Of a stretch of 64,000 nucleotides of DNA, positions 11,483 through 21,616 are shown piece by piece; the first letter of the stretch is position 1; every line of letters starts with the position of its first letter. The stretch lies in NCBI GenBank assembly GCA_022495005.1, contig JAGYXB010000141.1:310001-374000 (forward strand), given 5' to 3'. This stretch comes from Rhyacophila brunnea (taxonomy: Eukaryota; Arthropoda; Insecta; Trichoptera; Rhyacophilidae). Under the pieces are notes generated by a model. The model was not told the origin of the DNA, ran no database searches, and saw only the letters and a program-made list of their open reading frames with translations. The translations under genes were made by a program, and so were the position numbers.

Positions 11483-11859
11483 GTGCTCGGCAGTCGGCAT
11501 AGGTGGTATTTATTAAGGTAAGAGCTAAATAACTGTTTAGTAAGGTGTATTCGCCACTGGATTAAATAAACTTACATATAAGATATTATGATTTATAATA
11601 ACGTATCATTAATTTTCCTATAAAAAGTATTCAACAAGCTAGGCTATACCTACATAAGAAATATAATAATAAAACACATTAATGTGTATTATAATACTAT
11701 TATCGAGGAAGCTTTTTCTTCCTTTATATAAAAAAAACACATTAATCCTCAACGTGACGCATGAAAATAAATAAATAATAATACACATCGGTGGTTGGTG
11801 GATAGGTAAGTATGTAGGTATGGTGAATCAAAATATTCACATGTGGCCCCAAATTAATA

Positions 11860-12110
11860 TTCGAAATTTAAACGCGTTCGCGCTCCCCTAACCGGAATGG
11901 ATAATACGGGGCGGCCATTGTATCCGTAACTGATCATTTATGCTTTTATGCCTGGGGTTAAATTAAACCCTCAAAATACCGAACCCTCCAGTTAGAGGAG
12001 CAATGGTCGGGGTGTTATGGGGACCCATATACACTCGGGCGGCAGGATTCAGGGGCGGCAGAATATTGCATATTAAGGAAAGGAGATGAACAAGGTGTCC
12101 TCCGGTCAGA
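11860..12110. other. GC-rich unique block, possible regulatory DNA
   Basis: A clear rise in GC and CG content without repeat structure. It contains TGATCATTTATGCTTTTATG, that is two TTTATG words of the type bound by Caudal/posterior Hox proteins, at about 11930-11950. Role is inferred from composition and motifs only. Confidence 0.35.
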
Positions 12111-12194
12111 TGTATCTTATTTGAAGATTTAATTTGGTTTTGTGTCACGACATGATGGGACAATGGGGTAAAATTGGTAGTATTTATCTAATCC

Positions 12195-12245
12195 TGGGAA
12201 TACAACAATAAAGAAAGTTGGTTACCTTCTGGGTGTGGGTGAATT
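12195..12245 (+). repeat. 5' fragment of the GGGATAAAC repeat family
   Basis: The words GGGAATACAACAATAA, GGTTACCTTCTGGGTGTGG align in order with the left end of the copy at 58670 (AGGGAACACAAAATTAATGG, CTGGGTGTGG). Only the first 50 bp or so is present. Confidence 0.4.
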
Positions 12246-12330
12246 CTTGTAATGATCAATTTGGTAGCCGCTATCAATTTAGAAAAACACGCCGCCCTAT
12301 ACTTTCGAAAAGTTAAGCAAATGTCGCGTG

Positions 12331-12672
12331 TCAGACAGTACATAATAAGCATGATGATCGGAGTAGGTACGGTACGCCTTGACTACAAATCCCACAGACA
12401 ATACTATATCTCTTACAAACACAGGTATGATGGCAACGATAGATGGATACAATGTGGCTACTAATATGCCGGAAATACGGGATATTACCATGGTGTAGAA
12501 TGTAGATACATACGAGATAGAAACTAATGTTTCGCATAATATTTGGGAGGTAAAAACTACCCTTGACACGGCCCTGTCTCCAGCTTTCTAAATAATTCTC
12601 AATCCTGTTTATCCACTCCTGATGCTGCCTACTATATTTTCTCCCCTCGTGATGCCGCAAGCCAGCAAACAA
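12331..12672 (-). other. Unrecognised 113-codon frame
   Basis: A 113-residue minus-strand frame. Its first 40 residues (HHEGRKYSRQHQEWINRIEN region) are charged and coding-like, the rest is cysteine- and hydrophobic-rich and looks random. A shorter overlapping minus frame and a plus frame lie in the same interval. I recognise no domain; the first part may be a transposon fragment. I do not call it a gene. Confidence 0.2.
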
Positions 12673-13077
12673 AATAATAATGAATAATTTTGAGCTTCAC
12701 ACTTCACTGACTTTTTAAATAGACAATATTATTATAATTTTTATTTGATATTCGTTGTATTGAAAGAAGCTTTCGTTTAAGTTTAAATACTATTATTAAG
12801 GTAATATAAAATGTTCAATTTTATCACAGTGCGGCTCATAAAAAAGGGTTTGTTCGTCTTGGCAAGTACCTACCTACTTGGTATGGAATATGAAAAAGGA
12901 ATAATAGTTCTCGTTTGTTCAGTCTTGGCAAAAACAAATTACATAGTCCAAGCATGATTTCAAATTAGCATCTTTCTTTATACTAACATCGCCATTTTCG
13001 TAGAGAAACTACTAGTCTTCCTGACGTCTATATATCTACATAAGTTACGATTACAGACCAAATAATTTTATTGTTCT

Positions 13078-13250
13078 TATCGGTTTACAGGAAGCCAGAG
13101 GCTAACAAATTTTGAAAATGGCCGATATACTGCATTATTTGTTAGGTTAGGTTAGGTTGTCATTCATGAATTCATGAATGTTGTCAAAATCGGCTATGAA
13201 AATTGGCGTGGTTCCTGTCTGGCTTCATGTACACCGACTTGTACCTACCA
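13078..13250 (+). repeat. TTAGG-containing interspersed repeat, best copy
   Basis: Same family as 7213-7382. This copy carries GTTAGGTTAGGTTAGGTTG at about 13140-13158, three TTAGG units, followed by the palindrome TTCATGAATTCATGAA. The TTAGG run is inside an interspersed repeat and is not a telomere. It begins with TTACAGGAAGCCAGAGGC, shared with the 42 kb copy. Confidence 0.72.
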
Positions 13251-13395
13251 TTTTTTTTATATATATATATATTTAAAGATGTTGCTAGTTGAGCACGTTA
13301 TAATTATTTTCGTTGTCGTTATTAACATACTATGGTAGTAGCCTTGTACGTATAGTATGGAGTCTTCGCTACCCATGTGTTAAATATATTATACG

Positions 13396-14153
13396 TCAGT
13401 GGCGAAGACTCCTTCTTAAGAAAAATATTTTTTAATTGCATATTGACATATTTATATACTTAATCACTTCATTATTTTATGTTATATAAAAATAATTTAT
13501 TTTGCCAACGAGAGATGTATAAATGTAGGAATGTATTACAGTATTACATAGTTTACAAAACAACTGCAAAGGTATTAAAAAATATACCACAGCGCGCCGT
13601 AAATAAATAATAAACGCCGCAATGTCTCGACGTAAATAAATCTCCGATTATGTATGACATAATTCTGAATTTTTTTCGTATGGACTTTACGTCTCGTAAC
13701 CTCAGCTAGTCTGCTGATTTGTACGAAATAAGGTAAGCTCCTATCGCAGAGCCTAAAACATTCGCGCATAATAATGTTGTCACGACTGCGCACTTTGTCC
13801 AAAATCATTAATAATTAGATAATTAAAAAAATAATTTCAACGGCGTTTAATCGAATATTAATAAATAAGTAAGAAGTATAGATTGTTTTTATAAATAAAA
13901 CTAAACTTTATCTAATGATTTTTGATGGGTATACATGTTTTGAAAAATACGTAATTTAAACACATCGCTCATTTTTATGTCGTCAATGAGTTTTTGAAGT
14001 ATCATTGAATTAGTGTGTCGTTGTCATTTACTAGTGTGTACCTATTCATTAGTAGTAAATATCTTACTATTCTCGTCAATATACTTGACAAGTGTGCTCT
14101 TTTTATCAGATCTCCACAGCCTACCTCTTTCCAAAAGTCACCCTTCGCCATTG
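13396..14153. mobile_element. Complete nonautonomous hAT element, 8-bp duplication
   Basis: Terminal inverted repeats CAGTGGCGAAG (left) and CTTCGCCATTG (right). The element is 758 bp and is bounded by a perfect 8-bp direct repeat TTATACGT at 13388-13395 and 14154-14161, the target-duplication length of the hAT superfamily. The CAGTGGCG end is also typical of hAT elements. A second, truncated copy in opposite orientation is at 8555-8913. It encodes no transposase that I recognise, so it was moved by another element's enzyme. Confidence 0.9.
13575..13808 (-). other. 77-codon frame inside the hAT element
   Basis: A minus-strand frame with an ATG start and even amino-acid composition (basic middle, hydrophobic end RRLLFIYGALWYIF). 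No hAT zinc finger, RNase H-like core or hATC motif is visible. It could be captured host DNA or chance. The truncated 8.5 kb copy lacks this part, so it cannot be compared within the window. Confidence 0.25.
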
Positions 14154-14161
14154 TTATACGT

Positions 14162-14580
14162 AGGTACCTATCTATGGAGTTTTAAATCGAGGGGTGTCAA
14201 ATAATCTTGAATGATACTGGTAGTACTAGACAGATTGCAAATAAATATTTAAAAGAGAACTCTTAGATTATAGAAAAATAGAGAGAACTTGTACCTTCTA
14301 TATTTAGGAAGACAACATTAGACGATTTGACAAAATCCTCCAACGCCTTAAGGCTTAAACATATGTATGGACACCACGTAATAAATTAACACCAAGAGTG
14401 TCCATAAAAAGAATTGGTATTTACTTAAATAATTTTTGTTGGATTACGACATGAATGTCATATGAGAAAGAAAATATACCGACATAATAATGTCCACAGA
14501 AATCAAACAAATCCTTCGCGGACTAAATGAGGATTTACGGAGTAATTTACGATTATTATTATTATGGGTATGCATGCGCG
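14162..14580. other. Noncoding sequence
   Basis: No gene or repeat recognised; AT-rich flank of the next block. Confidence 0.35.
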
Positions 14581-14890
14581 AAAGACTAAATGCAACAACA
14601 GCCCCCGTGATAAACAACACGAGGGTTAATCCGGCATTAGGGGAGTATTACGGCAAAGCCTGCGCCCGAAGGACGTTCTTTCAACACAATGGGACTAGTG
14701 GAGGGAAGACGAAACGTTGATGAAGCGTTGCGGGGTGTTTGAGTGGGACATCAGCCCCCCGCGACAGCCCCCCAGGGACGATCCCGCGGGGGATGAATGC
14801 CGGCGACCACTTAAATAAACTACCCCGTCGTTAGGGGTTCGCGAGGGTAGCCGGAGATTCCCTGCGAACAATTTATTTAATGAGATATTT
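14580..14890. other. GC-rich unique block, possible regulatory DNA
   Basis: One of the strongest GC rises in the window, with several CCCC/GGGG words (CATCAGCCCCCCGCGACAGC near 14750) and many CG dinucleotides. A 76-residue plus frame ends at 14720 inside it and has no recognised domain. No second copy and no terminal repeats were found. Fits conserved noncoding DNA; an unrecognised exon is possible but less likely because the GC block runs well past the stop. Confidence 0.4.
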
Positions 14891-16080
14891 CAGCAACGGC
14901 AAGCTGTACATACGAACGTGTAAACAGATGATTTCGGCTTGCGGCTAGGAATCTGCAATTAAATTCAAATGAACATGCAACTTAAGCAATTCGCCTGAAA
15001 ACTATATGGTTTATAACTATACCTTTAATTATATACTTTTGAAAATCAATACATTAGGTATGCAATAAAAATCTGAACTTAATGTCCGTATTTATTTAGT
15101 TTATTAGTCTTTCTGTGTGGTTTAGGTATATAGGTACCCACAGAACTGAGTTCCCTGATTAAACCATTATAGAGTAGTTAGGTCAAAAGGAAAAGAGTTT
15201 ATTTGCATTACCTATGCACATAACATAATATGCGCATAAAATAATAACACAGTTTTTGGTGGGTTTTAGATACATTTAAAATTGTATTATAGTATATCGA
15301 TAGAGACTGAGTTACTTTAACCATTGTTTAAATTAAAAATAATAGATGTACGTGGTCTAATTTGAATATGTATTTCAAAAATTAAAGCTGTATAGCTACA
15401 CATACCTTTCAAAAATGGAGAGAAGCAAACATTATCATGAATCAATTCACTGCTTCAAGCTGATTCGGCCCCTTTATCTGGACAACTAGATTTGTCTACC
15501 GATTGTCGCTTGTCGGTCTATTTCGATTACATCTTATGCTTAACTTAACGTATCACGGGATGACAATATGAGAAATGAGACTGAATTACAGATTATGAAA
15601 AACAGCTAGAACTAGTCATTATACGCTGGATTTTTTGGACAAATCCGTGATAAAAATAAAACCAATATTTTTATTTAAGAAACAGGAGTTCTTTGTAAAA
15701 TAGGTCCGCGCAGAAGACAAAAATCACGGATGACGTATCTAATAATGACACGGATTGAGAGAGCACGACCTTGTTGTTCCGATGGGCGGTCTTAAATAGA
15801 AATAGGTATTAAATATTCTAACAAGTCACAGACAGGTAGATAATGTTTGCCGAATTTAATTCGGTGGCACAACAGGTAAATAAAATTATAACGTATCTAA
15901 TCATACTTTAATATTAACTGATAACTGACGTTTACTTGTATTTATTGGGGATTACATAATAAAACGATCAAAAACCTGAAATACAACATGCGGTAGCTGT
16001 TTTTTTTTTTATTCATTATGATAAATTTAATAAAACCAGAATCTCTATCTCTCAAATGACCCTGAGAAGGGGGCATAGAT
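14891..16080. other. AT-rich noncoding sequence
   Basis: No gene or recognised repeat. A patch at 15420-15560 and another at 15700-15800 are less AT-rich. Nothing definite. Confidence 0.35.
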
Positions 16081-16089
16081 AAAAAAAGA

Positions 16090-16310
16090 CACGAGAAGCG
16101 ATTGCCGTTCCCACTTCGCCCGGACGAAAAGGGGAAAAACTGGAAAAGAGACGAAATCGAAAGCAGAATTCTTCACAATTCCGGCGGCGTATTGTCGATC
16201 GATAGGGGAGTCCCCGGTCACATAGTTGTGAGATGCGACAAACGATCGTTCACACGATTAAAAGGTCAACCAAGTGACGCGATTCAGTGACGATGAATGG
16301 CGGGTAAACA
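16090..16310. other. GC-richer unique block
   Basis: A sharply bounded block between T-rich DNA at 16000 and AT-rich DNA after 16320. It contains CGATCGATAG, and CACATAGTTGTGAGATGCG. A 62-residue open frame (16102-16290) fills it but has no known domain and a non-ATG start. I favour conserved noncoding DNA; a small exon cannot be ruled out. Confidence 0.35.
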
Positions 16311-17270
16311 GGGTGAGAATATTTCCATTGACGTTATCATTATTAAGAATAGAAATAAAAATATTATACTAATAAGTATATATTCTAACCTACGGAAGAC
16401 GCACACCTGTTTAATGCACAATATTATAAATAAAATAGGTACGATTCAAATAGGTATAAATATTTTTCATAAGTTTCAGACACTACGTGGAACCAAAATT
16501 GACAGAACGAGATTCTCGTATGTGAAAATGCTCATATACATTAAGATGATACGTCATCTAAAACTATAAAAGTTCAGATGTGAAGCTTCTTCCAAATTAT
16601 GCAAAAAATGTAAAAGCACTCTCTCATTAATTCAGAGTGCAGGTACCTATATGAAACTTAAATGTCTCTTATTTGTCTTATTTTCATATGTTTAGATTCC
16701 ACCTCTAGGTATAGGTATAGAATAAGGGTTTCTCAACACATTTGAATGGAATTGTTGGGGCTAGTTGTAACAAAATGTTATGTACGAAAAGATTGTTTTG
16801 ATGTAGTCAGTCACATAGGAAAATGTCCCGATAGGATTCACGTCTCACAGGCCACTGAGTCACATTTGAATATATCGTATCACGCATGTCGCCATATATT
16901 CGCGCGTTCGGCGTAAAAATCAATTGCACCAACTGTTCCCACTCTCCCCCACATGTGAAATATATATATAAAAAAATAATCTATTTGTTTTGTTGGTAGT
17001 GCCTAATTTTATTTTGAAACAGCAGAATTTATTTAAAATTTTAGTACCTAGTTTAAAAATTTACAGTTCTTAATACCATAATAATATTTTGCATTTAATT
17101 TGCACAAAATAGTGATGAAAGTAAACGAAATCAGTCATGATCTTAAACTACACTAAGTAGATAGTAATGAAAATTAATTAAATTCTATATTAAAAAAAAA
17201 AAACACTAACTGTTATTTCAATTTAATTTAATATGAGTAAGAGATTAAACATTAGCACTATATTCTATAT
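16311..17270. other. Noncoding sequence
   Basis: AT-rich, no recognised features. A patch at 16800-16950 has CG-containing words (ATTCGCGCGTTCGGCG) and could be regulatory. An 11-base A run is near 17191. Confidence 0.35.
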
Positions 17271-17640
17271 AGAATTCATTTTAAATCCATGTGGCGTGTT
17301 GGTAATATATTTTTATGCGCAATGCTCTACGGAGCGTAAAAATCAGCGTGCGTATTTATTTCAAATCAAAATGTGCAGAATTCGCTCGAACAAATAACAC
17401 ACTATACGGAATAGATATACGTTCGATATATCTGGCGTATAAAAAAACGCGGTAAAACTATGCTGTCGACTGGCATGTTAACAAAACGAACACTGTACAG
17501 CGATCGGGAGAGCCAATTAGGAATTCGAATTTGTAAGGCATTAAAATTGAATGCAGTCCACGCCTGCGCGAATTGCATTTTTTACTTGCACACATCAGAC
17601 ATGCGGCAATGCACCGAGAAATTGGTGCTTTTTAAACTAC
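17270..17640. other. GC-richer unique block
   Basis: Composition less AT-biased, with ACGCCTGCGCGAATTGC near 17560 and a CAGCGATCGGGAGAGCC word near 17500. The 62-residue frame ending in this block shows no domain. Possible regulatory DNA. Confidence 0.3.
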
Positions 17641-18107
17641 TCAGCTAATAATTATACAACATCAATGTTTTACGGTTTCCGTTGGATCGACACAGGTTGG
17701 CGCTAATTAAAAACAAGGCGCTCGCTGGTGTGTGTACAAATATTACGACTTACCAGGTGTTGAAATATACCAAGATTACTGAATGCAAGCCATTAAAAAA
17801 AAATGGGTAGACATTGAAACCATTATAAATTGAATCGTTTTACCGCTTTCACTGTGTATTGAAATCCGTAACAAAAAGTACTAGGTACTTATACAAAGGT
17901 TTTTAATGTACCTAGGGGAAGAAAGGATATAATATTATAAATATCAGGTTTATTATACAATTAATGTATAAACGTATAGGAATGAATGAAAGAAATGTGG
18001 TTAAAAAAATCTGTCAAACATGAAAGTATCCAAATAAAATGGAAATGTAAAAGAACTTATTAATAGATTCGGCGTTTACTTTGTAAAAATCTATGTTCGA
18101 CATATGT
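17641..18107. other. Noncoding sequence
   Basis: No gene or repeat recognised. Confidence 0.35.
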
Positions 18108-18115
18108 GTGTATAC

Positions 18116-18473
18116 CAATGACATTATTAATGGACGACGCACTCAATACAGTAGCTAGCAAGTAAATTCGCGCATTCTTCGCATGCATAGGTAGACGTCA
18201 CGCAATATCATTATGCGATATTACGCATCGGGAATTTATAGCAATATGACCTTTATTGTAATGGCGTTAGAGCAGTGTTTCTAATGTCAATGTTCATTTG
18301 AGCGAACCCGTTCGGACCGAACCATTCGGCAGACCCAACAAAAGCATCAGGAATTTATAGCAATATCACCTTTATTGTAATGGCGTTAGAGCAGATTATG
18401 CCATTTGGCAGACCCGATAATAAAGTGAGTGTCATTTTCTTTTCCAGATGATTCGTCCATATTAATGTCATTG
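18116..18473 (+). mobile_element. 358-bp MITE with 8-bp target duplication, copy 1
   Basis: The ends are inverted repeats CAATGACATTATTAATGGAC and (right end, minus strand) CAATGACATTAATATGGACG. Eight-base flanks GTGTATAC (18108-18115) and ATGTATAC (18474-18481) differ at one base. A second copy, inverted, is at 38623-38984. Inside are two direct repeats of about 45 bp containing ACCTTTATTGTAATGGCGTT, at about 18232-18275 and 18350-18394. Eight-base duplication suggests the hAT (or P/Merlin) group. It has no coding capacity. Confidence 0.88.
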
Positions 18474-18540
18474 ATGTATACCTACTCATTAGTTCCCACA
18501 AAAAAATTAAAATTAATTTATAAGGATTTATAATTATTTT

Positions 18541-18838
18541 TCGTTTCTCTTGGTCCTTTCGGGTGATGCCCAACATACACCTCTCCATGCCTCGCTGTGC
18601 AACTCTTAGCCTTTGGACATCTCTCGTGTTGAGGGTCCACGTCTCGCAGCCATACGTGAGCACGGGCAGCAGAAGTTGGTTGAACAGCTTACGCTTTAGA
18701 CATAATGGTAGGTCATTCTTGAAGATACTATTCAGACGTCCGAAAGCACTCCATCCCAGCTTTGTTCTGCGAGCAATTTCATCGTGCATGCTTCCGTCTA
18801 TGGGCACCTGCTGTCCAAGATAGACGTAGCAGGTTAGG
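18541..18838 (-). pseudogene. RTE ORF2 segment after the RT domain (inverted)
   Basis: Read on the minus strand the frame gives YVYLGQQVPIDGSMHDEI, ARRTKLGWSAFGRL, LPLCLKRKLFNQLLLPVLTY, GCETWTL and RVAQRGMERCMLGITRKD. This series is diagnostic for the C-terminal part of RTE/BovB-type ORF2 proteins (often annotated as craniofacial development protein 2-like or endonuclease-reverse transcriptase). The frame is intact through the segment. It stops at the insertion edge; the following residues are encoded in the opposite orientation from 18839. Confidence 0.88.
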
Positions 18839-19114
18839 AAGCAGACAGGAGTACGCGATGTAATAGACGTTGCCAAACAGCTGAAATGGAGATTGGCGGG
18901 GCACATTGCTCGTCGAAAGGACGGCCGCTGGACAAATGCCGTCTTCCAATGGTACCCAAGGGGCACGAAACGGCCACAGGGTCGCCCTAAATGCAGCTGG
19001 ATTGACGAACTGATAAAGTTCGGGGGAAATACGTGGCAGCGAACGACACAGGACCGAGAGAGTTGGAAGAAGCTTGGGGAGGCCTTCATCCAGCAGTGGA
19101 TTGACCCCGGCTGA
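18839..19114 (+). pseudogene. RTE ORF2 C-terminal end
   Basis: The frame starts at the junction with KQTGVRDVIDVAKQLKWRLA and continues GHIARRKDGRW, TKRPQGRPKCSWIDELIKFG, WQRTTQDRESWKKL and FIQQWIDPG, then a stop at the expected place. It is the direct continuation of the protein encoded by 18541-18838 on the other strand. No stop or frameshift is visible, so the copy is fairly young. Confidence 0.88.
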
Positions 19115-19255
19115 TGTAGGCTAATTATTTTATTATACCTACCAACCTACATATGATTTTTAATTATGTCAAAACCACCGAAATAATTAACATGGTTGGT
19201 TAGATGTTAACATGTTTGATGCTGAACAGGGAACTCATTTATTATTGTTCTGTAA

Positions 19256-19406
19256 TGCCTGGTCCACACCGGCAACAAGTCGCGCGACAACTCGTTAAAT
19301 TTTACGATAATTATCATAATTGCTTAAGAAATTTTACGATAATTATCATGCTTATCGTAAAATTTAACGAGTTGTCGCGCGACTTGTTTTCGGTGTGGCC
19401 GCACTT
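19256..19406. mobile_element. Foldback (palindromic) MITE, copy 1
   Basis: Two arms of about 50 bp, 19261-19310 and 19352-19400, are near-perfect reverse complements (CAAGTCGCGCGACAACTCGT in the left arm) and surround a short AT-rich loop that itself repeats TTTTACGATAATTATCAT. A 121-bp relative is at 58813-58935. The whole element can form one long hairpin. No coding sequence. Confidence 0.9.
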
Positions 19407-19599
19407 TAATGCTAACCAAACAATATGTTGTACCTATGTACTGAACGGTGAGCTCAGGCGAAAAAAACGGAGAAGAACGACAAGGTAATGTACAAAGAAA
19501 ACGAATATTGTTAGATTTTTATCGATGTTTAGTTTATTATGACTAATATAAATCAGACGTATATTAATTGTAACCAAATACATTCGTTAGCATACCTTC

Positions 19600-19760
19600 A
19601 TGACTAATGCGGATCTTGTGGTGCAGTGCGTAAGGGGCTGGCCTTTCATCCGGGAACTCCGGGTTCGGCCCGGTGACGACACAATAAAAGTACCTATTTA
19701 TATGATTTTTACAAAGCCTGGGTGTTTGTGATTGTTTAAATTGTATTACTAAATACACTA
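19600..19760 (+). repeat. tRNA-derived SINE
   Basis: A pol III internal promoter is visible: A-box-like TGGTGCAGTGCG at 19619-19630 and B-box-like GGGTTCGGCCCG at 19661-19672, with tRNA-like spacing. The flanks do not form a convincing acceptor stem, so this is a SINE head and not a working tRNA gene. A tail containing GCCTGGGTGTTTGTGATTG follows. Confidence 0.65.
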
Positions 19761-21360
19761 CTAATTACTGTCATTGGGCTTCTAGACCAGTTGTAGTGTT
19801 AAAAAGAATAATATGTATACTTAAGTATGTAGCCAACACTAGGTACCGATATTGCTATTTATAGTACGTATATTATTTAAATTTTTCGTCTTCTTAATCA
19901 TATATGGAGTCAACATGGTCATTCATTGCCACAGCAAAAATAAAAAATAGTATCTAAGTATTTTAAACAAATTAATAAAAACATCTTGTTTGTGACCGAA
20001 AACTACAAACGTAATATATGGAAATACAAAAATCGACTGTATATATTGCCTGCAATTATTTAAAAAGCAATTTGAATAATTAAACAATAAATATCTGCCA
20101 TGTATTTTAATGAGAAAAGCACACACAACACAATTTCGTATTAATAACATTAAAAACAAGATTAATGCGATACTTATATACAAAATGCTAACATTCTATA
20201 ATACTACAAGATGACGATAAAAAATTGCCCATAATAATAATACCACACGATCATGCCAAAACGAACGAAGGTCGGATATCTAAATTGGTAATCGGCTAGA
20301 TTAATGACAATCATTATACGAAAACATATATTAAAATACGTATATTAGAATGCATATATTACGAGAAAAATATTGCATATATATTACGCATTATTTATAT
20401 ATTATCGTTTTGTATAAAAAAATAATAATGCCATACCAAAAAGATAAGATTAATAACTCAATTCATAAAATTCGTTGAATTTATGCAGCGGTGGCATTTC
20501 GAAGTTCTGAATATATTAAAAAAATAAAAAAGTTGCATATTCAAATAAGAATAAAAATTAGCAATTCAAATATTCTACCTCTTATCTTATGTAAAATTAA
20601 ATAGATATTTTTATATTATAATATCACATTAATAAGTAGTATTTATATAATTAATTCAGTTATTTTAAGGTGAGGTATGATAAAATTTAATCAAATTAGC
20701 ATATGCATATTTATGTGAAGCAGAGAATGGTTTTTGATTGTCGCTAATTAAAAATGAGTTTTTTTTATTATAATAACGTTAAGTGAAAATTAATAAAGGA
20801 ATGGCAATATTTTAATCACAAAACTATTTGTTGTGATTTAAATTCAATTATAATAATATAATATTAGCAAATAAACTAGCATTCTAAAAAGAAATAAAAA
20901 ACTAATGATTATATTTAAAATGATTAGGCGTAATAGTTATGGTAAATATAAAAGATCGCATAGAATTAATTGATACATTTACATTTAAATTGTTTTACAA
21001 TAGTATGTTGTAATACATAAATACATACTAATATTAAATGGCGTTTTATAATTGCATTTCGGAAATGTGACAAAAATCATGGCATAAAGAAGCAAACATT
21101 ATTGGTTATGTAAATATGTGATTCAGATAGTGCATTAGGTAATAAAGCTGATCTGAGTAAAGTTTTTAATAAAATTAGTTACCTATATGCTAGGTTATTT
21201 AAAACATACATTCTAAAGAAAAATATATTTTAATCAGTCTCAAAAGTAAAAAATACTAACACTGTCAGCTGTCTCATAGTATTAGGTATATCCTAAGTAA
21301 TTAAATTTTGGATTCACTCGTACGCATATAGGTACACTGTATTGAATCTATGGCTATATT
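19761..21360. other. Very AT-rich noncoding tract
   Basis: From about 20280 to 21250 this is one of the most AT-rich stretches of the window, rich in TATATT and ATAATA words, with no recognised element. Frames are short or low-complexity. Confidence 0.4.
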
Positions 21361-21363
21361 ATA

Positions 21364-21590
21364 TTATTTAAAACTTACATGCATAGGCACATAGCTTGAT
21401 GAAAAGACAATTGCTGGACAAATTAGCCACCCACTGCTACCCAAGAGTAGAGTACAAAAATTGTATAAGATTGATCTAAAGACCGCTAGCCAAGCCATCG
21501 AAAAAGTTCTACGAAAGTGCGTAGCAGTCTCATAATACCTGTGACCGAGAAGAATGGCCTCCACAACGAGATAACTTCATCCAGTAGCTG
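21364..21590 (-). other. Less AT-rich segment with 66-codon frame
   Basis: The minus strand reads without a stop over 66 codons (TFRRTFSMAWLAVFRS region, hydrophobic). Composition differs from the AT-rich DNA on both sides, which suggests an inserted repeat. No domain is recognised and no second copy is in the window. Confidence 0.25.
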
Positions 21591-21616
21591 ACCCCATACT
21601 GATATAAATTATAATT

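Larger units (their letters stand above)
18541..19121 (+). mobile_element. RTE-type LINE insertion with inverted 5' part
   Basis: The right part (18839-19121) is the 3' end of an RTE LINE in plus orientation; the left part (18541-18838) is the adjacent upstream part in minus orientation. The two meet head to head at about 18838/18839. The 10-base word TAATTATTTT stands immediately left (18531-18540) and right (19122-19131) and is a plausible target duplication. This arrangement is the known product of twin priming during LINE integration. The preceding MITE ends 60 bp to the left and is independent. Confidence 0.82.

Noticed and set aside
13140..13158. Telomere (TTAGG)n array
   Set aside because: Only three units, and it lies inside an interspersed repeat with other copies at 7.2, 42.7 and 54.8 kb.
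18563..18823. 86-codon plus frame opposite the RTE segment
   Set aside because: Antisense shadow of the RTE coding sequence.
18893..19114. Independent small gene on the plus strand
   Set aside because: It is the C-terminal end of RTE ORF2, as the motif order with the minus-strand part shows.
19600..19690. Functional tRNA gene
   Set aside because: Internal promoter boxes are present but there is no convincing acceptor stem; SINE head.
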